This document shows, one piece after another, positions 1 to 11,080 of a stretch of DNA of 64,000 nucleotides. The DNA lies in contig NZ_JBFEFI010000004.1 in assembly GCF_040717535.1 (NCBI RefSeq), forward strand, positions 124,001 to 188,000, written 5' to 3'. The notes under the pieces were generated by a model. The model was not told the DNA's origin, did no database searches, and worked only from the letters and a program-made list of their open reading frames with translations. Both the position numbers and the translations under genes were made by a program. Source of the stretch: Thalassoglobus sp. JC818. Its GTDB lineage: Bacteria; Planctomycetota; Planctomycetia; Planctomycetales; Planctomycetaceae. Every line of letters starts with the position of its first letter. The stretch's first letter is position 1.

Positions 1-547
1 GATGCGAGACACTTTCAGGGTCCAGGTACACCCGCAGACGCATTGAATACAATCCCCACTGCCCCCAGTTGGCATTCTCGATCACCCCGCATGTCCCTTC
101 CAGCGTGTTCGTCCCTTCCTTCAGTTGATCGATCGGGACTTCAATTACGGGGTTGTCTTGCGAATAGAACTTTTCCGGAGGGAGACCGTCAGGAGTGGTC
201 GAAATTTCCGGAATGGTCAGCCAGTCTCCTCCATTAAAGCGGACTCGCTTGTCTGTCGTTTTCAGGTGCCCTCCCCAGCGATCAAAAACAGCCGTCGCTC
301 TCAGCACATGCGAAAGGTCATCGACTTCGAACTTCAGAATCGAGTTCGGAAGCTTCTTCCTCGCCCCTTCTGCCGTCGCTTGTGGATCGGTCACGCGCCA
401 GTCAGCGTCTCCTTTGTTATCGAGAAAATACTCTCGATACACAGATCCAGGAGGAGGCACAGACGAATCGACGTCGTCTGCAAAACTGTGACTCGAAACG
501 AGAAACAAGGCGGCGGCAAAGAAAACAAGCGAGCAGCGACAAGTCAT
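1..547 (-). CDS. Secreted protein of unknown function, C-terminus cut off by the window edge
   Basis: An open frame runs on the minus strand from an ATG at 547 to the window edge, about 182 codons without a stop. The N-terminus is a typical Sec signal peptide: a Cys/Arg start, then a hydrophobic run (LVFFAAALFLVSS) and a probable cleavage site before ADDVDSS. The mature part is Trp- and Gly-rich with beta-type spacing (for example FDRWGGHLKT, NANWGQWGLYSM), which suggests an extracellular beta-sandwich or lectin-like domain. I recognise no catalytic motif and cannot name a family. It is divergent from the peptidase gene at 819. The frame, signal peptide and codon use make it a real gene; its function is open. 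Confidence 0.75.
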   Translation of the reverse strand, partial: MTCRCSLVFFAAALFLVSSHSFADDVDSSVPPPGSVYREYFLDNKGDADWRVTDPQATAEGARKKLPNSILKFEVDDLSHVLRATAVFDRWGGHLKTTDKRVRFNGGDWLTIPEISTTPDGLPPEKFYSQDNPVIEVPIDQLKEGTNTLEGTCGVIENANWGQWGLYSMRLRVYLDPESVSH

Positions 548-818
548 TCGATGGCTCCTCGAAGAGATGGCATGAAGGCTGCAACGAGAATTTTTGATCC
601 GGGATCTGACCGCGAATCCGATCGCAACAACGGGAGTCGATCCTTTCACGTCATTTTGATGAAGTGGCGTTGACGCTGTCGAGCCCTACAGACCATCATT
701 CAGAAGCGCGGCACATGGATTCCCTGACTCAGCCCATCCTCGTTTGAACCGTCCTCAGATCTGCAATCCAGATGAAACGAATTCAACGAAGTCGCTGAGT
801 CCTATCATGGATTGAGTA

Positions 819-2303
819 ATGTACTCAGCTTCAATTCGTCTGTTCTTCCTGTTTAGCGTTTGTCTTCATCTTGGGTCAGCAAAAGCTTCGGCGAAAGACT
901 ATTTTCTCACGCTCGGAGGAGGTTATTCGCGCGACGGAAATCAGGCGTCGCTGGAAAAGAACGTTCTGTATTTTCAGAAGCTTCTTGCCGAAACCAAATT
1001 CCCGACCTCTGTGCAAAGCATCCTGTTCGCTAACGGAAACACCGATGAAGCGACCGTTCAAACCATCGCCCCCGAACTGCTTCCGCGACCGAACCAACTC
1101 ATGGCCGAGTTCTTCGGAAGCGATGAAAACCTCGGGCTGTCGTATCATCCACACACCATCGAACGAGTAGATGGCTCACTCACCGTCGAATCACTTGAGA
1201 AATGGTTCGAGTCCATGACGTCTGTCATCGGCGCAGATGATCGATTGATCATTTACGTCACCGCGCATGGAACGGAAAGCGAAGATGATCGCACTCCGTA
1301 TAACACAACGATCGCTCTTTGGAATGATGAGGAAATCACAGTCGAGCAATTCTGTCGACTGCTCGACAAACTCCCCACAGCGACGGAAGTTGTCACCATC
1401 ATGGTGCAGTGCTATTCCGGCGGGTTTTCACATCTCATCTTCGACAAAGGCCACCCACATAGCGGGCTTTCGAGTCAACGTCGTTGCGGATTCTTCGCGA
1501 CTGTTCACGATCGTCAGGCTGCCGGCTGTACTGCAGAAATCGACGAATCGACTTACGTTGAATACAGCACTTACTTTCTCAACGCACTGGCCGGGCATGA
1601 TCGAAGTGGCAATCCCATCGATCCACCCGACTACAATAAAGACGGTAAAACGACTTTCGAAGAGGCCCATGCGTACACGATTTTGACTGCCGACACGATC
1701 GATCTGCCTGTCAAGACTTCGGGCGAATACCTCAGCGTTTACAGCCGATTTCGCAACAACGGACGCCCCGATCTTCTGAGTGATGAGGAACCGTACGACA
1801 CGCTTCTGAAGTACGCGACCCCCAGCGAACGGGCTGTCCTCGAAGGCCTTTCCGAGCAATTAAAACTCACCGGTCAGGACCGGATTGTCCAGGCCTGGCG
1901 AGCCACCGACTCACAACCAAACGAACGTCGTGGCCGGAGACCTCGTTCGCGAGGACCGGAGCAACAGCTTCGTCAACTTCAGCACCGAATTGCTCGAGAT
2001 CTCGAAGAAAAATGGCCAGAACTCGCAAACGTCCTCAATCCGCTCTCGGTTGAGTTGCTCACAACGCGTCAGGACGAGTTCGTGGAAGCAATCGAAAATC
2101 ACTCAGATTTCAATCGATACCAAACTCTCAAGAAGACCGTTGAAAACGCTCCCGACGCAGAAAAGAAGAACGTGAAGTACGAACGATTCCTGAGAGTCGC
2201 AGACAACATCATCCTCGCCGAAAATCTCAAGCGAATCGGAGATCGCGAGCGAATCGCGGAGTTCGAAGAGATCGTGAAACTCGAATCAGGCACGCTGCGA
2301 TAA
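819..2303 (+). CDS. Secreted caspase/legumain-like (clan CD) cysteine peptidase
   Basis: This 494-residue protein has a signal peptide (residues 1 to about 25, ending near SAKASA) followed by a domain with the clan CD dyad pattern. A hydrophobic strand ends in a His-Gly (IIYVTAHGTE, His150) and a second ends in the Cys block (TIMVQCYSGGF, Cys198). This arrangement is known from family C13 and other caspase-fold peptidases. Residues 271-282 (DYNKDGKTTFEE) fit a 12-residue EF-hand calcium loop, just after the core. The C-terminal 130 residues are charged and probably helical. Likely role: cleavage of envelope or extracellular proteins after a residue not predictable here. The exact peptidase family is inferred from motif spacing only. 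The protein is transcribed towards the AsmA-like gene, 46 bp away. Confidence 0.75.
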   Translation: MYSASIRLFFLFSVCLHLGSAKASAKDYFLTLGGGYSRDGNQASLEKNVLYFQKLLAETKFPTSVQSILFANGNTDEATVQTIAPELLPRPNQLMAEFFGSDENLGLSYHPHTIERVDGSLTVESLEKWFESMTSVIGADDRLIIYVTAHGTESEDDRTPYNTTIALWNDEEITVEQFCRLLDKLPTATEVVTIMVQCYSGGFSHLIFDKGHPHSGLSSQRRCGFFATVHDRQAAGCTAEIDESTYVEYSTYFLNALAGHDRSGNPIDPPDYNKDGKTTFEEAHAYTILTADTIDLPVKTSGEYLSVYSRFRNNGRPDLLSDEEPYDTLLKYATPSERAVLEGLSEQLKLTGQDRIVQAWRATDSQPNERRGRRPRSRGPEQQLRQLQHRIARDLEEKWPELANVLNPLSVELLTTRQDEFVEAIENHSDFNRYQTLKKTVENAPDAEKKNVKYERFLRVADNIILAENLKRIGDRERIAEFEEIVKLESGTLR

Positions 2304-2349
2304 CGTCGCATCTGATTTGGAGCGACTGCTGAGATTTCGTGACTGAGGA

Positions 2350-4458
2350 CTAACGACGATTTCTGCGCCGTCTCGGTTCGCGTGGCTCACGTTGTTCGCG
2401 AATCTGCATGATGCGATCGAGCAGTCCATCGACAGCTTTGTCACCGATTCGTTTCCCAAAATCCTTGAGCGGACGCGAATCGAGTTTCGGTTCGTCTAGA
2501 GTCCCGACGACGTGAAACTCCATGGCTTCACCCGCCAGAAATTGCAAAAACGGACCACGGTTGGCCCACTCTTCGGGCATGGCCATCGTCACGAAGAGGT
2601 CGAGCGTTTTATCGAGTCCGACAGAACCGTAGGAAGTCATTCCAACCGGGCCGACCTGGAAATTGAAGTCGGCGTGATAGACCCGCCCGTCAACCAGTTG
2701 ATAGGGGATTTCCTGGTCATCGACACTCATCAGCACAGCTTCGTTCAACTGTCCGAGTCTTGCTTGATTCAGCAATGCAATTTGACCGACCTTGCCGATG
2801 ATTTCATTCGCCAACGGACCAGGCCGAACTCGTCCGCGATGAATCTGTAGCGTACCGGAAAGATCGGCCTCGTTCGCCTTGCCAAGTTGAAAAGTGCCTC
2901 CCTTGGGAGTCAGCGACAATGTTCCCTCGGTCGAGGTCGCATCCGACAATAATGGCGAGATGTATTTCAGCCAGTCGCGACAGATTTCTTCAGTGAGTGC
3001 CACCTGATCGAGCATCAATCCGTCGGGGATGGTGACCGTCACAGGTTTCGTTGATAAGTCGAGGCTGGGCAATCGACGAATATGCCCGCCACTCACTGGC
3101 AAGTTGACTGGTTCGAGTGTCACATCGCGTCCGAGCAGTGTCAGTTTGACGTTCCCCTCGTTCGATTGCAGACCGTACGCGGTCGCCTGATCCCAGGTGA
3201 CGTTTGATGTCACCTCAAACATAAATCGAAACGGTTGTTCGGGATCGGGACGCAGCGGCCCGCGAACGGAAAGTTCTCCCAGATTCAACCCTTCGACCTG
3301 AATGTTCTTGCGGATTTCCTCCGGAACGAGATCCGCAACCGCTTCCATTGGAGACTCGAACGTCCCCTGAACATTGAGATTCTGAGACTTTGAAACATCG
3401 GTCACCTCACCTGCGAGATCGACTTTCGTGTCGTCCAGCTGCGCGAACAAACGATCAACCTGAATGCGATCATCGTCGCGTGAGTAATCAAGCTTCAGGT
3501 CCACATCGACAGGCAATTGCGTCTGAGTGGAAAAGTTCTCGTGCACGAACTGTGTTTCGATGGAGACGCCGAGTTTGTCACGTCCCGACCGTTCTGCATG
3601 AAGCATCATCGTTCCGGTCGCTGGCTTCATCGGAAAGAGGTCCGGCGCAAGCGGTTCCAAGACCGGTTGCAATCCGGTGAGAGGCTGGTCCACACAACTC
3701 AAACTGACCGCCAACGCGTCTCTCCCGCTGGCACTTTGAGTGAAGCTGGCTTCAATCTCAGCTCCGGCAGATTCAGGGAGTGCTTCAGTCATCCTCTCAT
3801 CACGAGCGACAACGGCTGTCAGATTTAATGAATGCGTATGATCGCGATTGAGCCGCAGTTCACCTTCGATCGGGTCCCAACCAGTGAGATGTGCGCCGGA
3901 AGCATCTTGCAGGATGAGACGACTCTCGGAAAAGTGAATGATGAGGTCTTCCGGGACTGACGGCAAACTGGCTTCGATCGCGTTCTTCACCGCGCGATTC
4001 AAATTCACCTTCTCAGGTTCAAATCGCTCGAGGTTGAGTGTCGGCACTTTCACAACCGCACTCAGTCCGACGAGGTTCACTTCCAGCGGGGCGCTTCCCC
4101 CGCGAAGCATTTGCCAGAACGAGCGATTTGCACTCACCGAACGGACATCAGCCAGCGGGTTTCCGTCGTCATCCTTGAGGATCACATCATTGAAGGAGAT
4201 CGGTGATTGCCAGCCAAACGAAGCATTCGAAATCGAAATTTGGCCCGGTAGCCTGTTTGAAATCCACTCCTGAGCGTTTTGATCACACAAGATCCGCGAA
4301 ACAATCCACGGACCAGCTGTGACAATCCCCAGGAAGATCAGTAAGAAACAGACGATCCCTCTGCGAATCCACCTCCATCCGGACTTCTTCACTGGGAGCG
4401 ATTCCGACTCCGACCCGGCATGATCTTCGTCAAAACCTGCATTGTCAGCATCCACCAT
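2350..4458 (-). CDS. AsmA/TamB-like membrane-anchored protein
   Basis: This is a long protein (702 residues from the ATG at 4458) with an acidic N-terminal cytoplasmic segment, one transmembrane helix (about residues 34-54, with VCFLLIFLGIVTAGPWIV) and a large beta-rich periplasmic part. The pattern after the helix (short motifs such as LPGQISISNASFGW, then VILKDDDGNPLADV) is typical of the AsmA/TamB/DUF748 group, which bridge inner and outer membrane and help lipid or outer-membrane protein transport. The tail is Arg/Pro-rich. The start at 4458 is chosen because GGAG lies 9 nt upstream; the frame can be extended to a TTG at 4497. Family level is fairly secure, while substrate and partner are unknown. 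Confidence 0.7.
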   Translation of the reverse strand: MVDADNAGFDEDHAGSESESLPVKKSGWRWIRRGIVCFLLIFLGIVTAGPWIVSRILCDQNAQEWISNRLPGQISISNASFGWQSPISFNDVILKDDDGNPLADVRSVSANRSFWQMLRGGSAPLEVNLVGLSAVVKVPTLNLERFEPEKVNLNRAVKNAIEASLPSVPEDLIIHFSESRLILQDASGAHLTGWDPIEGELRLNRDHTHSLNLTAVVARDERMTEALPESAGAEIEASFTQSASGRDALAVSLSCVDQPLTGLQPVLEPLAPDLFPMKPATGTMMLHAERSGRDKLGVSIETQFVHENFSTQTQLPVDVDLKLDYSRDDDRIQVDRLFAQLDDTKVDLAGEVTDVSKSQNLNVQGTFESPMEAVADLVPEEIRKNIQVEGLNLGELSVRGPLRPDPEQPFRFMFEVTSNVTWDQATAYGLQSNEGNVKLTLLGRDVTLEPVNLPVSGGHIRRLPSLDLSTKPVTVTIPDGLMLDQVALTEEICRDWLKYISPLLSDATSTEGTLSLTPKGGTFQLGKANEADLSGTLQIHRGRVRPGPLANEIIGKVGQIALLNQARLGQLNEAVLMSVDDQEIPYQLVDGRVYHADFNFQVGPVGMTSYGSVGLDKTLDLFVTMAMPEEWANRGPFLQFLAGEAMEFHVVGTLDEPKLDSRPLKDFGKRIGDKAVDGLLDRIMQIREQREPREPRRRRNRR

Positions 4459-4938
4459 GAACAAATTCTCCGTCATCACTACTGAGGGTTCGCCCAACGA
4501 TGGACAAACCTCAGACCCATTATTGATAGGGTCTTCTCAGATTACCATGAAGTTTTCCAACAACAGCCCGCTCTGGCGTACATCCAGCGACGTTGAATTG
4601 ATCACGCAGCCAGTCTAGCATCTGGGTCTTGGATCAACTCATGTTGATCGTCCCACCGGTCCTGGAATTCACTCAGACATCCGACAGGGAGTCATATTTC
4701 GATGCCTTGAATCTTCGCGAAGTAGATGTTCAAGAAGACATTGAACTCCCCGAGCTGTGAATTTCGCATACTGAACACAATCACACATTCGATCGAATCA
4801 CCACACTTTCGATCGTCACACTTTCGATCACCAGGCAGAGTTCCCAGAAATTGAAGCGGGACAAACTTCCCTGAGCTTCGAACAACTGCCGACATTTCGA
4901 GACTCCTGATCACTCAGATAACAGAAGGTCAATCAGCC
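4459..4938. other. Intergenic region between divergent AsmA-like gene and acs
   Basis: This 480-bp stretch separates two divergent genes and should hold both promoters. I see no convincing -35/-10 pair. It carries the short direct repeats annotated at 4782-4829. A 73-codon minus-strand frame (4692-4913) passes through the repeats but has no recognisable features and is not called as a gene. Confidence 0.5.
4782..4829. repeat. Three copies of a 13-bp direct repeat
   Basis: CACACATTCGATC (4782-4794) is followed by two identical copies of CACACTTTCGATC (4802-4814 and 4817-4829), with spacers of 7 and 2 bp. It lies about 110 bp upstream of acs. It could be an operator array or just a local duplication. 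Confidence 0.6.
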
Positions 4939-6885
<1,947 letters not shown>

Positions 6886-7052
6886 ACTCCTAAACGCAAG
6901 GGAGAAATTGGCTTCAACAGGAAAAAATGCCTTCCCATAAAAAATCCCGCATGTGAGGTTGTTTGGCAACACCGGAGGGGTTACGGTGGAATCGTCAAAT
7001 TCTTGACTTTTTCACATTTCCTTTCTTTTCTCACATTTGGGAGGCATTCGCC

Positions 7053-8126
7053 ATGAGATCTCAGAGACGAAGACGAGGCTTCACACTCATCGAACTTTTG
7101 GTGGTGATTGCGATTATCGCAATCCTCATCGCACTGCTACTCCCGGCAGTTCAGCAAGCTCGGGAAGCAGCCCGAAGGACCCAGTGCCGCAACAACCTCA
7201 AACAACTCGGACTGGCCCTACACAACTACCACGACGTGTACAGAATGTTCCCAATGGCGCACTACCGGACGGAAGACAACACCGGTCGGTATTGTGGACA
7301 CGACGACGTCTGGAGCGGCGCGTGTAACAACGTCGAATCGTGGGGATGGCACGTCAGCATCCTCCCCTACATCGATCAGGGTCCACTTTTCAACACGCTC
7401 GATCCCGGCAGTTACCGGTTGATGGATGTGTTGCAGTACTTCAATCCGCAACTCCCGGATGAACAGACAGTCAAGAATACTTTGCAGACGGTCATCCCAG
7501 GGTTCATCTGTCCATCAGATTCGAACACCGGTGTCGCTGTCAACGGTCGACACTTCGGGGGTGGAAAAGGCACAAACGCGAGCAGCCTTGGAAACTGGCA
7601 ACCCGGTTTGACGACCTACATGGCCAACCGCGGAACACGCGATCAGGTTCAACGCCGTAATGACTGCCACGGAGCCTTCGACGCAACTCAAAGCTATCGA
7701 ATTCGTGATTTCACCGACGGAACGTCGAACACATTCATGGTCGGTGAACGAAAAACCGTCGATTGCGAGTCTGGTTCATGGATTGGCGTGCGAAACCCAC
7801 GCGGAGGCGGATCACGCGGAATCTGGTACAACATGGGGCACACCCGAACCGTTCAAAATGCACCAATTTCGATCTTCCCAAAGAATCCGGACAACAGCAA
7901 CTGGTGCGGTGAAAGCTTCTCCAGCGCTCACGAAGGAATCTGCCTCTGGCTTCTGGCCGATGGTTCCGTTCATACCATTAGCGACAATATTGAATTCGTC
8001 GACGGTGGACAAAACGGCGTCAACGTCTGGGATCGCTTCGGCCCCGGAGACACCCGCTACTCCTGGTTCTACCTCTACAACAAGCTCTCCCGCCGAAACG
8101 ACGGCTTCGTCATCGGAGAGTTCTAA
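7053..8126 (+). CDS. DUF1559 pseudopilin-like protein
   Basis: This is a member of the large planctomycete DUF1559 family (357 residues). It starts with a type IV prepilin-like leader: basic RRRRG, the processing site G/FTLIEL, then a hydrophobic helix (LVVIAIIAILIALLLPAV) and QQAREAARRTQCRNNL. A DUF1559 body follows, with the conserved DGTSNT and LADGSVHTIS motifs. Such proteins are thought to be processed by prepilin peptidase and to sit in the envelope; their function is unknown. The ATG at 7053 is preceded by GGGAGG at 8 nt, so it is preferred to the longer frame from 6963. It is followed by a hairpin and then the transthyretin-like lipoprotein, a pairing often seen in this phylum. Confidence 0.92.
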   Translation: MRSQRRRRGFTLIELLVVIAIIAILIALLLPAVQQAREAARRTQCRNNLKQLGLALHNYHDVYRMFPMAHYRTEDNTGRYCGHDDVWSGACNNVESWGWHVSILPYIDQGPLFNTLDPGSYRLMDVLQYFNPQLPDEQTVKNTLQTVIPGFICPSDSNTGVAVNGRHFGGGKGTNASSLGNWQPGLTTYMANRGTRDQVQRRNDCHGAFDATQSYRIRDFTDGTSNTFMVGERKTVDCESGSWIGVRNPRGGGSRGIWYNMGHTRTVQNAPISIFPKNPDNSNWCGESFSSAHEGICLWLLADGSVHTISDNIEFVDGGQNGVNVWDRFGPGDTRYSWFYLYNKLSRRNDGFVIGEF

Positions 8127-8152
8127 TCAGACTCAGTTCAAAATCGAAGGCA

Positions 8153-8186
8153 CCAAAGTGTCCGCACTCACTCGCGGACACTTTGG
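8153..8186 (+). terminator. Perfect 13-bp hairpin after the DUF1559 gene
   Basis: CCAAAGTGTCCGC (8153-8165) pairs with GCGGACACTTTGG (8174-8186) across an 8-nt loop, 26 bp after the stop codon. There is no U-tract, so it may be a terminator, a 3'-end stabiliser or both. Its 3' arm shares GGACACTTT with the hairpin at 9078-9107. Confidence 0.65.
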
Positions 8187-8603
8187 CCTCCGGTTGACAT
8201 GAACTTCTTTCACAAACTCTTGAACGGAGAGTCGAGGCTATTCTCAACAGCGTTCTGAAAAAAGAACGTCCATTGCTTTCAAAACTGAGCGATCGCTCAA
8301 ATTCGACAGAGACACACGAAACGTCACTCTGCCTCGTGAAAGCCTGAACGAGAACATGTCTTCGACGATCAGTTCGTGAGCTGCCCGAATCTCGGATTCA
8401 CTCCGATAAGAGCATATTCTGCTTTCGTATGCACGATCTCGCACGAGTAAGCACAGCCTTTTGACTTATGAAACAGTGCAAGCGAGTGCATCGGAAAGAG
8501 CAACTTGCTCTAAGAAATGATCGGCTTCGATCAAAGTACGTCCCATCTTTCGATTCAATTCTCCACATTCAATTCACATCTATAGAAGTTGGAAAGCCAA
8601 GTC
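8187..8603. other. Gene-poor spacer before the lipoprotein gene
   Basis: No convincing gene is present. A short minus-strand frame (8244-8444) shows no domain or start signal and is not called. The region contains the palindrome described at 8497-8511. The promoter of the lipoprotein gene is expected near its 3' end but was not identified. Confidence 0.5.
8497..8511. repeat. Palindrome AGAGCAACTTGCTCT (copy 1 of a recurring intergenic motif)
   Basis: A 7-bp inverted repeat around a central C. Near-identical motifs occur at 32784-32796 and 60594-60606, there overlapping stop codons. Confidence 0.5.
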
Positions 8604-9050
8604 ATGCGCGGATTGATCATTCCTGTTGTCTGTTCAGCACTCCTGACAGCTGTCGGATGCGGGGGAGGAGACCTTCCCAACATGGGGTATGTGACCGGTA
8701 AAGTCACAATGGACGGCAAACCCCTGGAAAACGCAGTCATTACCTTTCAACCTGAACATGCTCGACCGTCGTACGGTCGGACCGATGCAGAAGGCAATTA
8801 CGAACTGGTTTACACCGGTGACAACAAAGGCGCCACTGTAGGAACGCACAAAGTGAAGATCAGCTGCACAGAGTTGCCCGAGTCTAGCGGAGAAGAGGGA
8901 GGTTACGAAAACTCCGGACGCGGAAAAGAGATTGTTCCGGCCAAGTACAATGCCATGAGTGAGCTTTCATTTGATGTCAAACCAGGCAGCAACGAAGCGG
9001 ACTTCGACATTTCCTCAGAAGGAGAGGTCATTCAAGAAGGCGGGTATTAG
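8604..9050 (+). CDS. Transthyretin-like (carboxypeptidase regulatory-like) lipoprotein
   Basis: This is a small lipoprotein (148 residues). The signal peptide ends in a lipobox-like TAVGC before GGGDLP, so the mature protein should be lipid-anchored. The remainder is one beta-sandwich of the transthyretin/CarboxypepD_reg type, recognisable from GKVTMDGKPLENAVITFQP and GRTDAEGNYEL. These domains are common in planctomycete surface proteins and probably mediate binding or structure; no enzyme activity is expected. The ATG at 8604 is used because it starts the signal peptide and has GGAAAG upstream; a TTG at 8589 would add five residues. It follows the DUF1559 gene on the same strand and ends in its own hairpin. 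Confidence 0.85.
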   Translation: MRGLIIPVVCSALLTAVGCGGGDLPNMGYVTGKVTMDGKPLENAVITFQPEHARPSYGRTDAEGNYELVYTGDNKGATVGTHKVKISCTELPESSGEEGGYENSGRGKEIVPAKYNAMSELSFDVKPGSNEADFDISSEGEVIQEGGY

Positions 9051-9077
9051 AGTCGGAATCAGGAACTGTCATCCAAA

Positions 9078-9113
9078 GTCCCCGACTCGTCGCGCACGGT
9101 CGGGGACACTTTT
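9078..9113 (+). terminator. Hairpin terminator after the lipoprotein gene
   Basis: GTCCCCGAC (9078-9086) pairs with GTCGGGGAC (9099-9107), followed by ACTTTT. The stem starts 27 bp after the stop codon. The outer arms (AAAGT and ACTTT) can add further pairs. Confidence 0.7.
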
Positions 9114-9136
9114 CTGGACGAACAAGCACAGTCAAG

Positions 9137-11005
9137 ATGAGGTCTCCTTCCAGCCCATCATCCGGAACTCGGCGCAGACTTCCCTGGTGGAAGAAAAGCT
9201 GCTTTGCGCTCGTCACGCTTTTGATCGGATTCGCGGGTGTCGAACTCACTTTGTGGGCGATCGGTGTCAATCCGGTCACGTCCGACGAAGATCCATTCGT
9301 CGGTTTTTCTTCGAGTTCCCCTCTCTTTGAACGAAACGGCGAGAACTACTCGACACGTCCGGCTAAGCTCAGCCACTTTAACGCTCAAGACTTTCCCGCC
9401 CAAAAGTCTGACAGCACTCGACGCATCTTCTGTCTCGGTGGATCAACCACCTATGGTCGGCCCTACGACGACAGAACATCCTTCGCCGGCTGGCTCCGGG
9501 AAATGCTCCCGGAAGCTGATCCAACCCAAAGTTGGGAAGTGATCAATGCTGGCGGAATCAGCTACGCCAGCTATCGAGTTTCCAATGTTCTGGAAGAGAT
9601 TCTCGACTACTCTCCCGACCTTCTCATCATTTACACAGGACACAACGAGTTTCTCGAACAACGAACTTACCCGTCCTTGAATCATGTGCCGGCGTCACTC
9701 ACGTCGCTCTTGGAACTCTCCTCGCGGACCCGCACGTTCTCTGCGATGCGTCAGATGTTTCAGCTTCCAAACCGTAAGCTGGAACAGAAAGCCCTTCTTC
9801 CCGGAGAAGCAGAAACCATCCTCGATCAGTCGGTCGGACTCGATGCCTACTCCCGCGATAATCAGTTTCGAAAGGAGGTCATTGAACACTTTCGTTTCAA
9901 TCTGCAACGACTGGTTCGGATGGCGAATCGCCACGAGATTCCGATCATCTTCGTCACACCAGCTTCCAACCTCCGCGACTGCTCACCCTTCAAGAGCGAA
10001 TTCAGCTCAGAGCATTCGCCTGCAACGATCGCGGACCTCGAACACCTCCTGGTTGTTGCACGACAGTTCATTGCAGATGAACAACATGAAGCTGCCGCTG
10101 AAGCCCTCGCGCAGTTTCTGAGGATCGAACAACATCACGCCGACGCTTATTTCTTGAACGGACAGATTCAATGGCAACTCGGCAACTACGAAGATTCCAG
10201 TGAAAACTTTCAGCGCGCCCTCAATGAAGACGTCTGTCCGCTGCGTGCCCTTCCCGAGATTGTTAAAGCAGTCAAAGAAGTCACCAGTGAACTCGATGTT
10301 CCGTGCGTCGATTTCGTGGAAAAGATCTCTCCGAAGTCGGAACACAACACTCCGGGCAACGACTGGTTCCTCGACCACGTTCACCCGACGATCAACGGCC
10401 ACAGGCTGCTTGCAGAAATGCTCCTCGACCAGATGACCGACCTTCAATTCGTTCAGCCAACTTCGGACTGGAGTTCCGAAAAGATGGAAACGATCGCGTC
10501 TCGGATTGAAGGTCGCCTCAGCGATGAAGATCGAGGAATTGCGCTGCGAAACCTGTCGAAAGTGCTCGGCTGGGCAGGCAAAATCGATGAAGCGGGACGG
10601 CTATCCGACATGGCCTTAAAGCTCAGCCCTGATGATCCGGAAACTCAGCTTCAAGCTGGAATCGTCGCAGAAGACCGCAACGATCTTTCCACAGCTGAAC
10701 AACACTACCGAGAAGCAACTCGCCTTCAACCTGATTTTCTCGCCGCCCACTTAAACCTTGGAGTTGTCCTCGCGCGACAAGATCAACTCGAAGAAGCGAG
10801 AGAAGAATTCCTCACTGCACTTGAGCTTCAACCACAATCCGTTCAGATTTTAGCCAACCTCTCGATGGTTGAATTCCTCTTGGAAAACTTCTCGGCAGCC
10901 GAGGAATACCGACAACAGGCAGTCCGCTTCGCAGAGGGAAGCGAGCGGCAAGCGATGCTCAATCGGCTGATGGAAATTCAACAAGCGGCCCGCTCATCTC
11001 GTTAA
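9137..11005 (+). CDS. Membrane-anchored SGNH-hydrolase-like protein with TPR repeats
   Basis: The protein (622 residues) has an N-terminal anchor (about residues 22-43), then an SGNH-type domain. The GDSL-like block is CLGGSTTYG (Ser103), the third block is IYTGHNEFLE, and the DxxH block is LDHVHPTINGH. TPR-like helices lie between the second and last SGNH blocks (around residues 290-360), and a second TPR group forms the C-terminus (about 470-600, e.g. PDDPETQLQAGIVAEDRND). It is probably an envelope esterase or acyl-transferase-like enzyme acting on polysaccharide or peptidoglycan, with TPRs for protein contacts; the substrate is not predictable. No Shine-Dalgarno sequence is seen at the ATG. 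Confidence 0.8.
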   Translation: MRSPSSPSSGTRRRLPWWKKSCFALVTLLIGFAGVELTLWAIGVNPVTSDEDPFVGFSSSSPLFERNGENYSTRPAKLSHFNAQDFPAQKSDSTRRIFCLGGSTTYGRPYDDRTSFAGWLREMLPEADPTQSWEVINAGGISYASYRVSNVLEEILDYSPDLLIIYTGHNEFLEQRTYPSLNHVPASLTSLLELSSRTRTFSAMRQMFQLPNRKLEQKALLPGEAETILDQSVGLDAYSRDNQFRKEVIEHFRFNLQRLVRMANRHEIPIIFVTPASNLRDCSPFKSEFSSEHSPATIADLEHLLVVARQFIADEQHEAAAEALAQFLRIEQHHADAYFLNGQIQWQLGNYEDSSENFQRALNEDVCPLRALPEIVKAVKEVTSELDVPCVDFVEKISPKSEHNTPGNDWFLDHVHPTINGHRLLAEMLLDQMTDLQFVQPTSDWSSEKMETIASRIEGRLSDEDRGIALRNLSKVLGWAGKIDEAGRLSDMALKLSPDDPETQLQAGIVAEDRNDLSTAEQHYREATRLQPDFLAAHLNLGVVLARQDQLEEAREEFLTALELQPQSVQILANLSMVEFLLENFSAAEEYRQQAVRFAEGSERQAMLNRLMEIQQAARSSR

Positions 11006-11007
11006 CC

Positions 11008-11077
11008 AGCACCATCTTCAACTCATCCTCTCCCCCAATTTGAAGGGGCTCCAAGTGGAAGAGATAAGATTGGTGCT
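11008..11077. terminator. Long imperfect hairpin between convergent genes
   Basis: AGCACCATCTT (11008-11018) pairs with AAGATTGGTGCT (11066-11077) with one bulged base, enclosing an inner CCCC/GGGG pairing. It sits exactly between the ends of two convergent genes and could serve both. Confidence 0.4.
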
Positions 11078-11080
11078 AAC

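Noticed and set aside
125-673. 182-codon plus-strand frame
   Set aside because: Antisense to the truncated secreted protein gene, whose signal peptide and composition are convincing.
4692-4913. 73-codon minus-strand frame between AsmA-like gene and acs
   Set aside because: It runs through direct repeats (DRKC twice), has no start signal, domain or operon context.
8244-8444. 66-codon minus-strand frame
   Set aside because: No ribosome site, no recognisable feature, lies alone between plus-strand genes.
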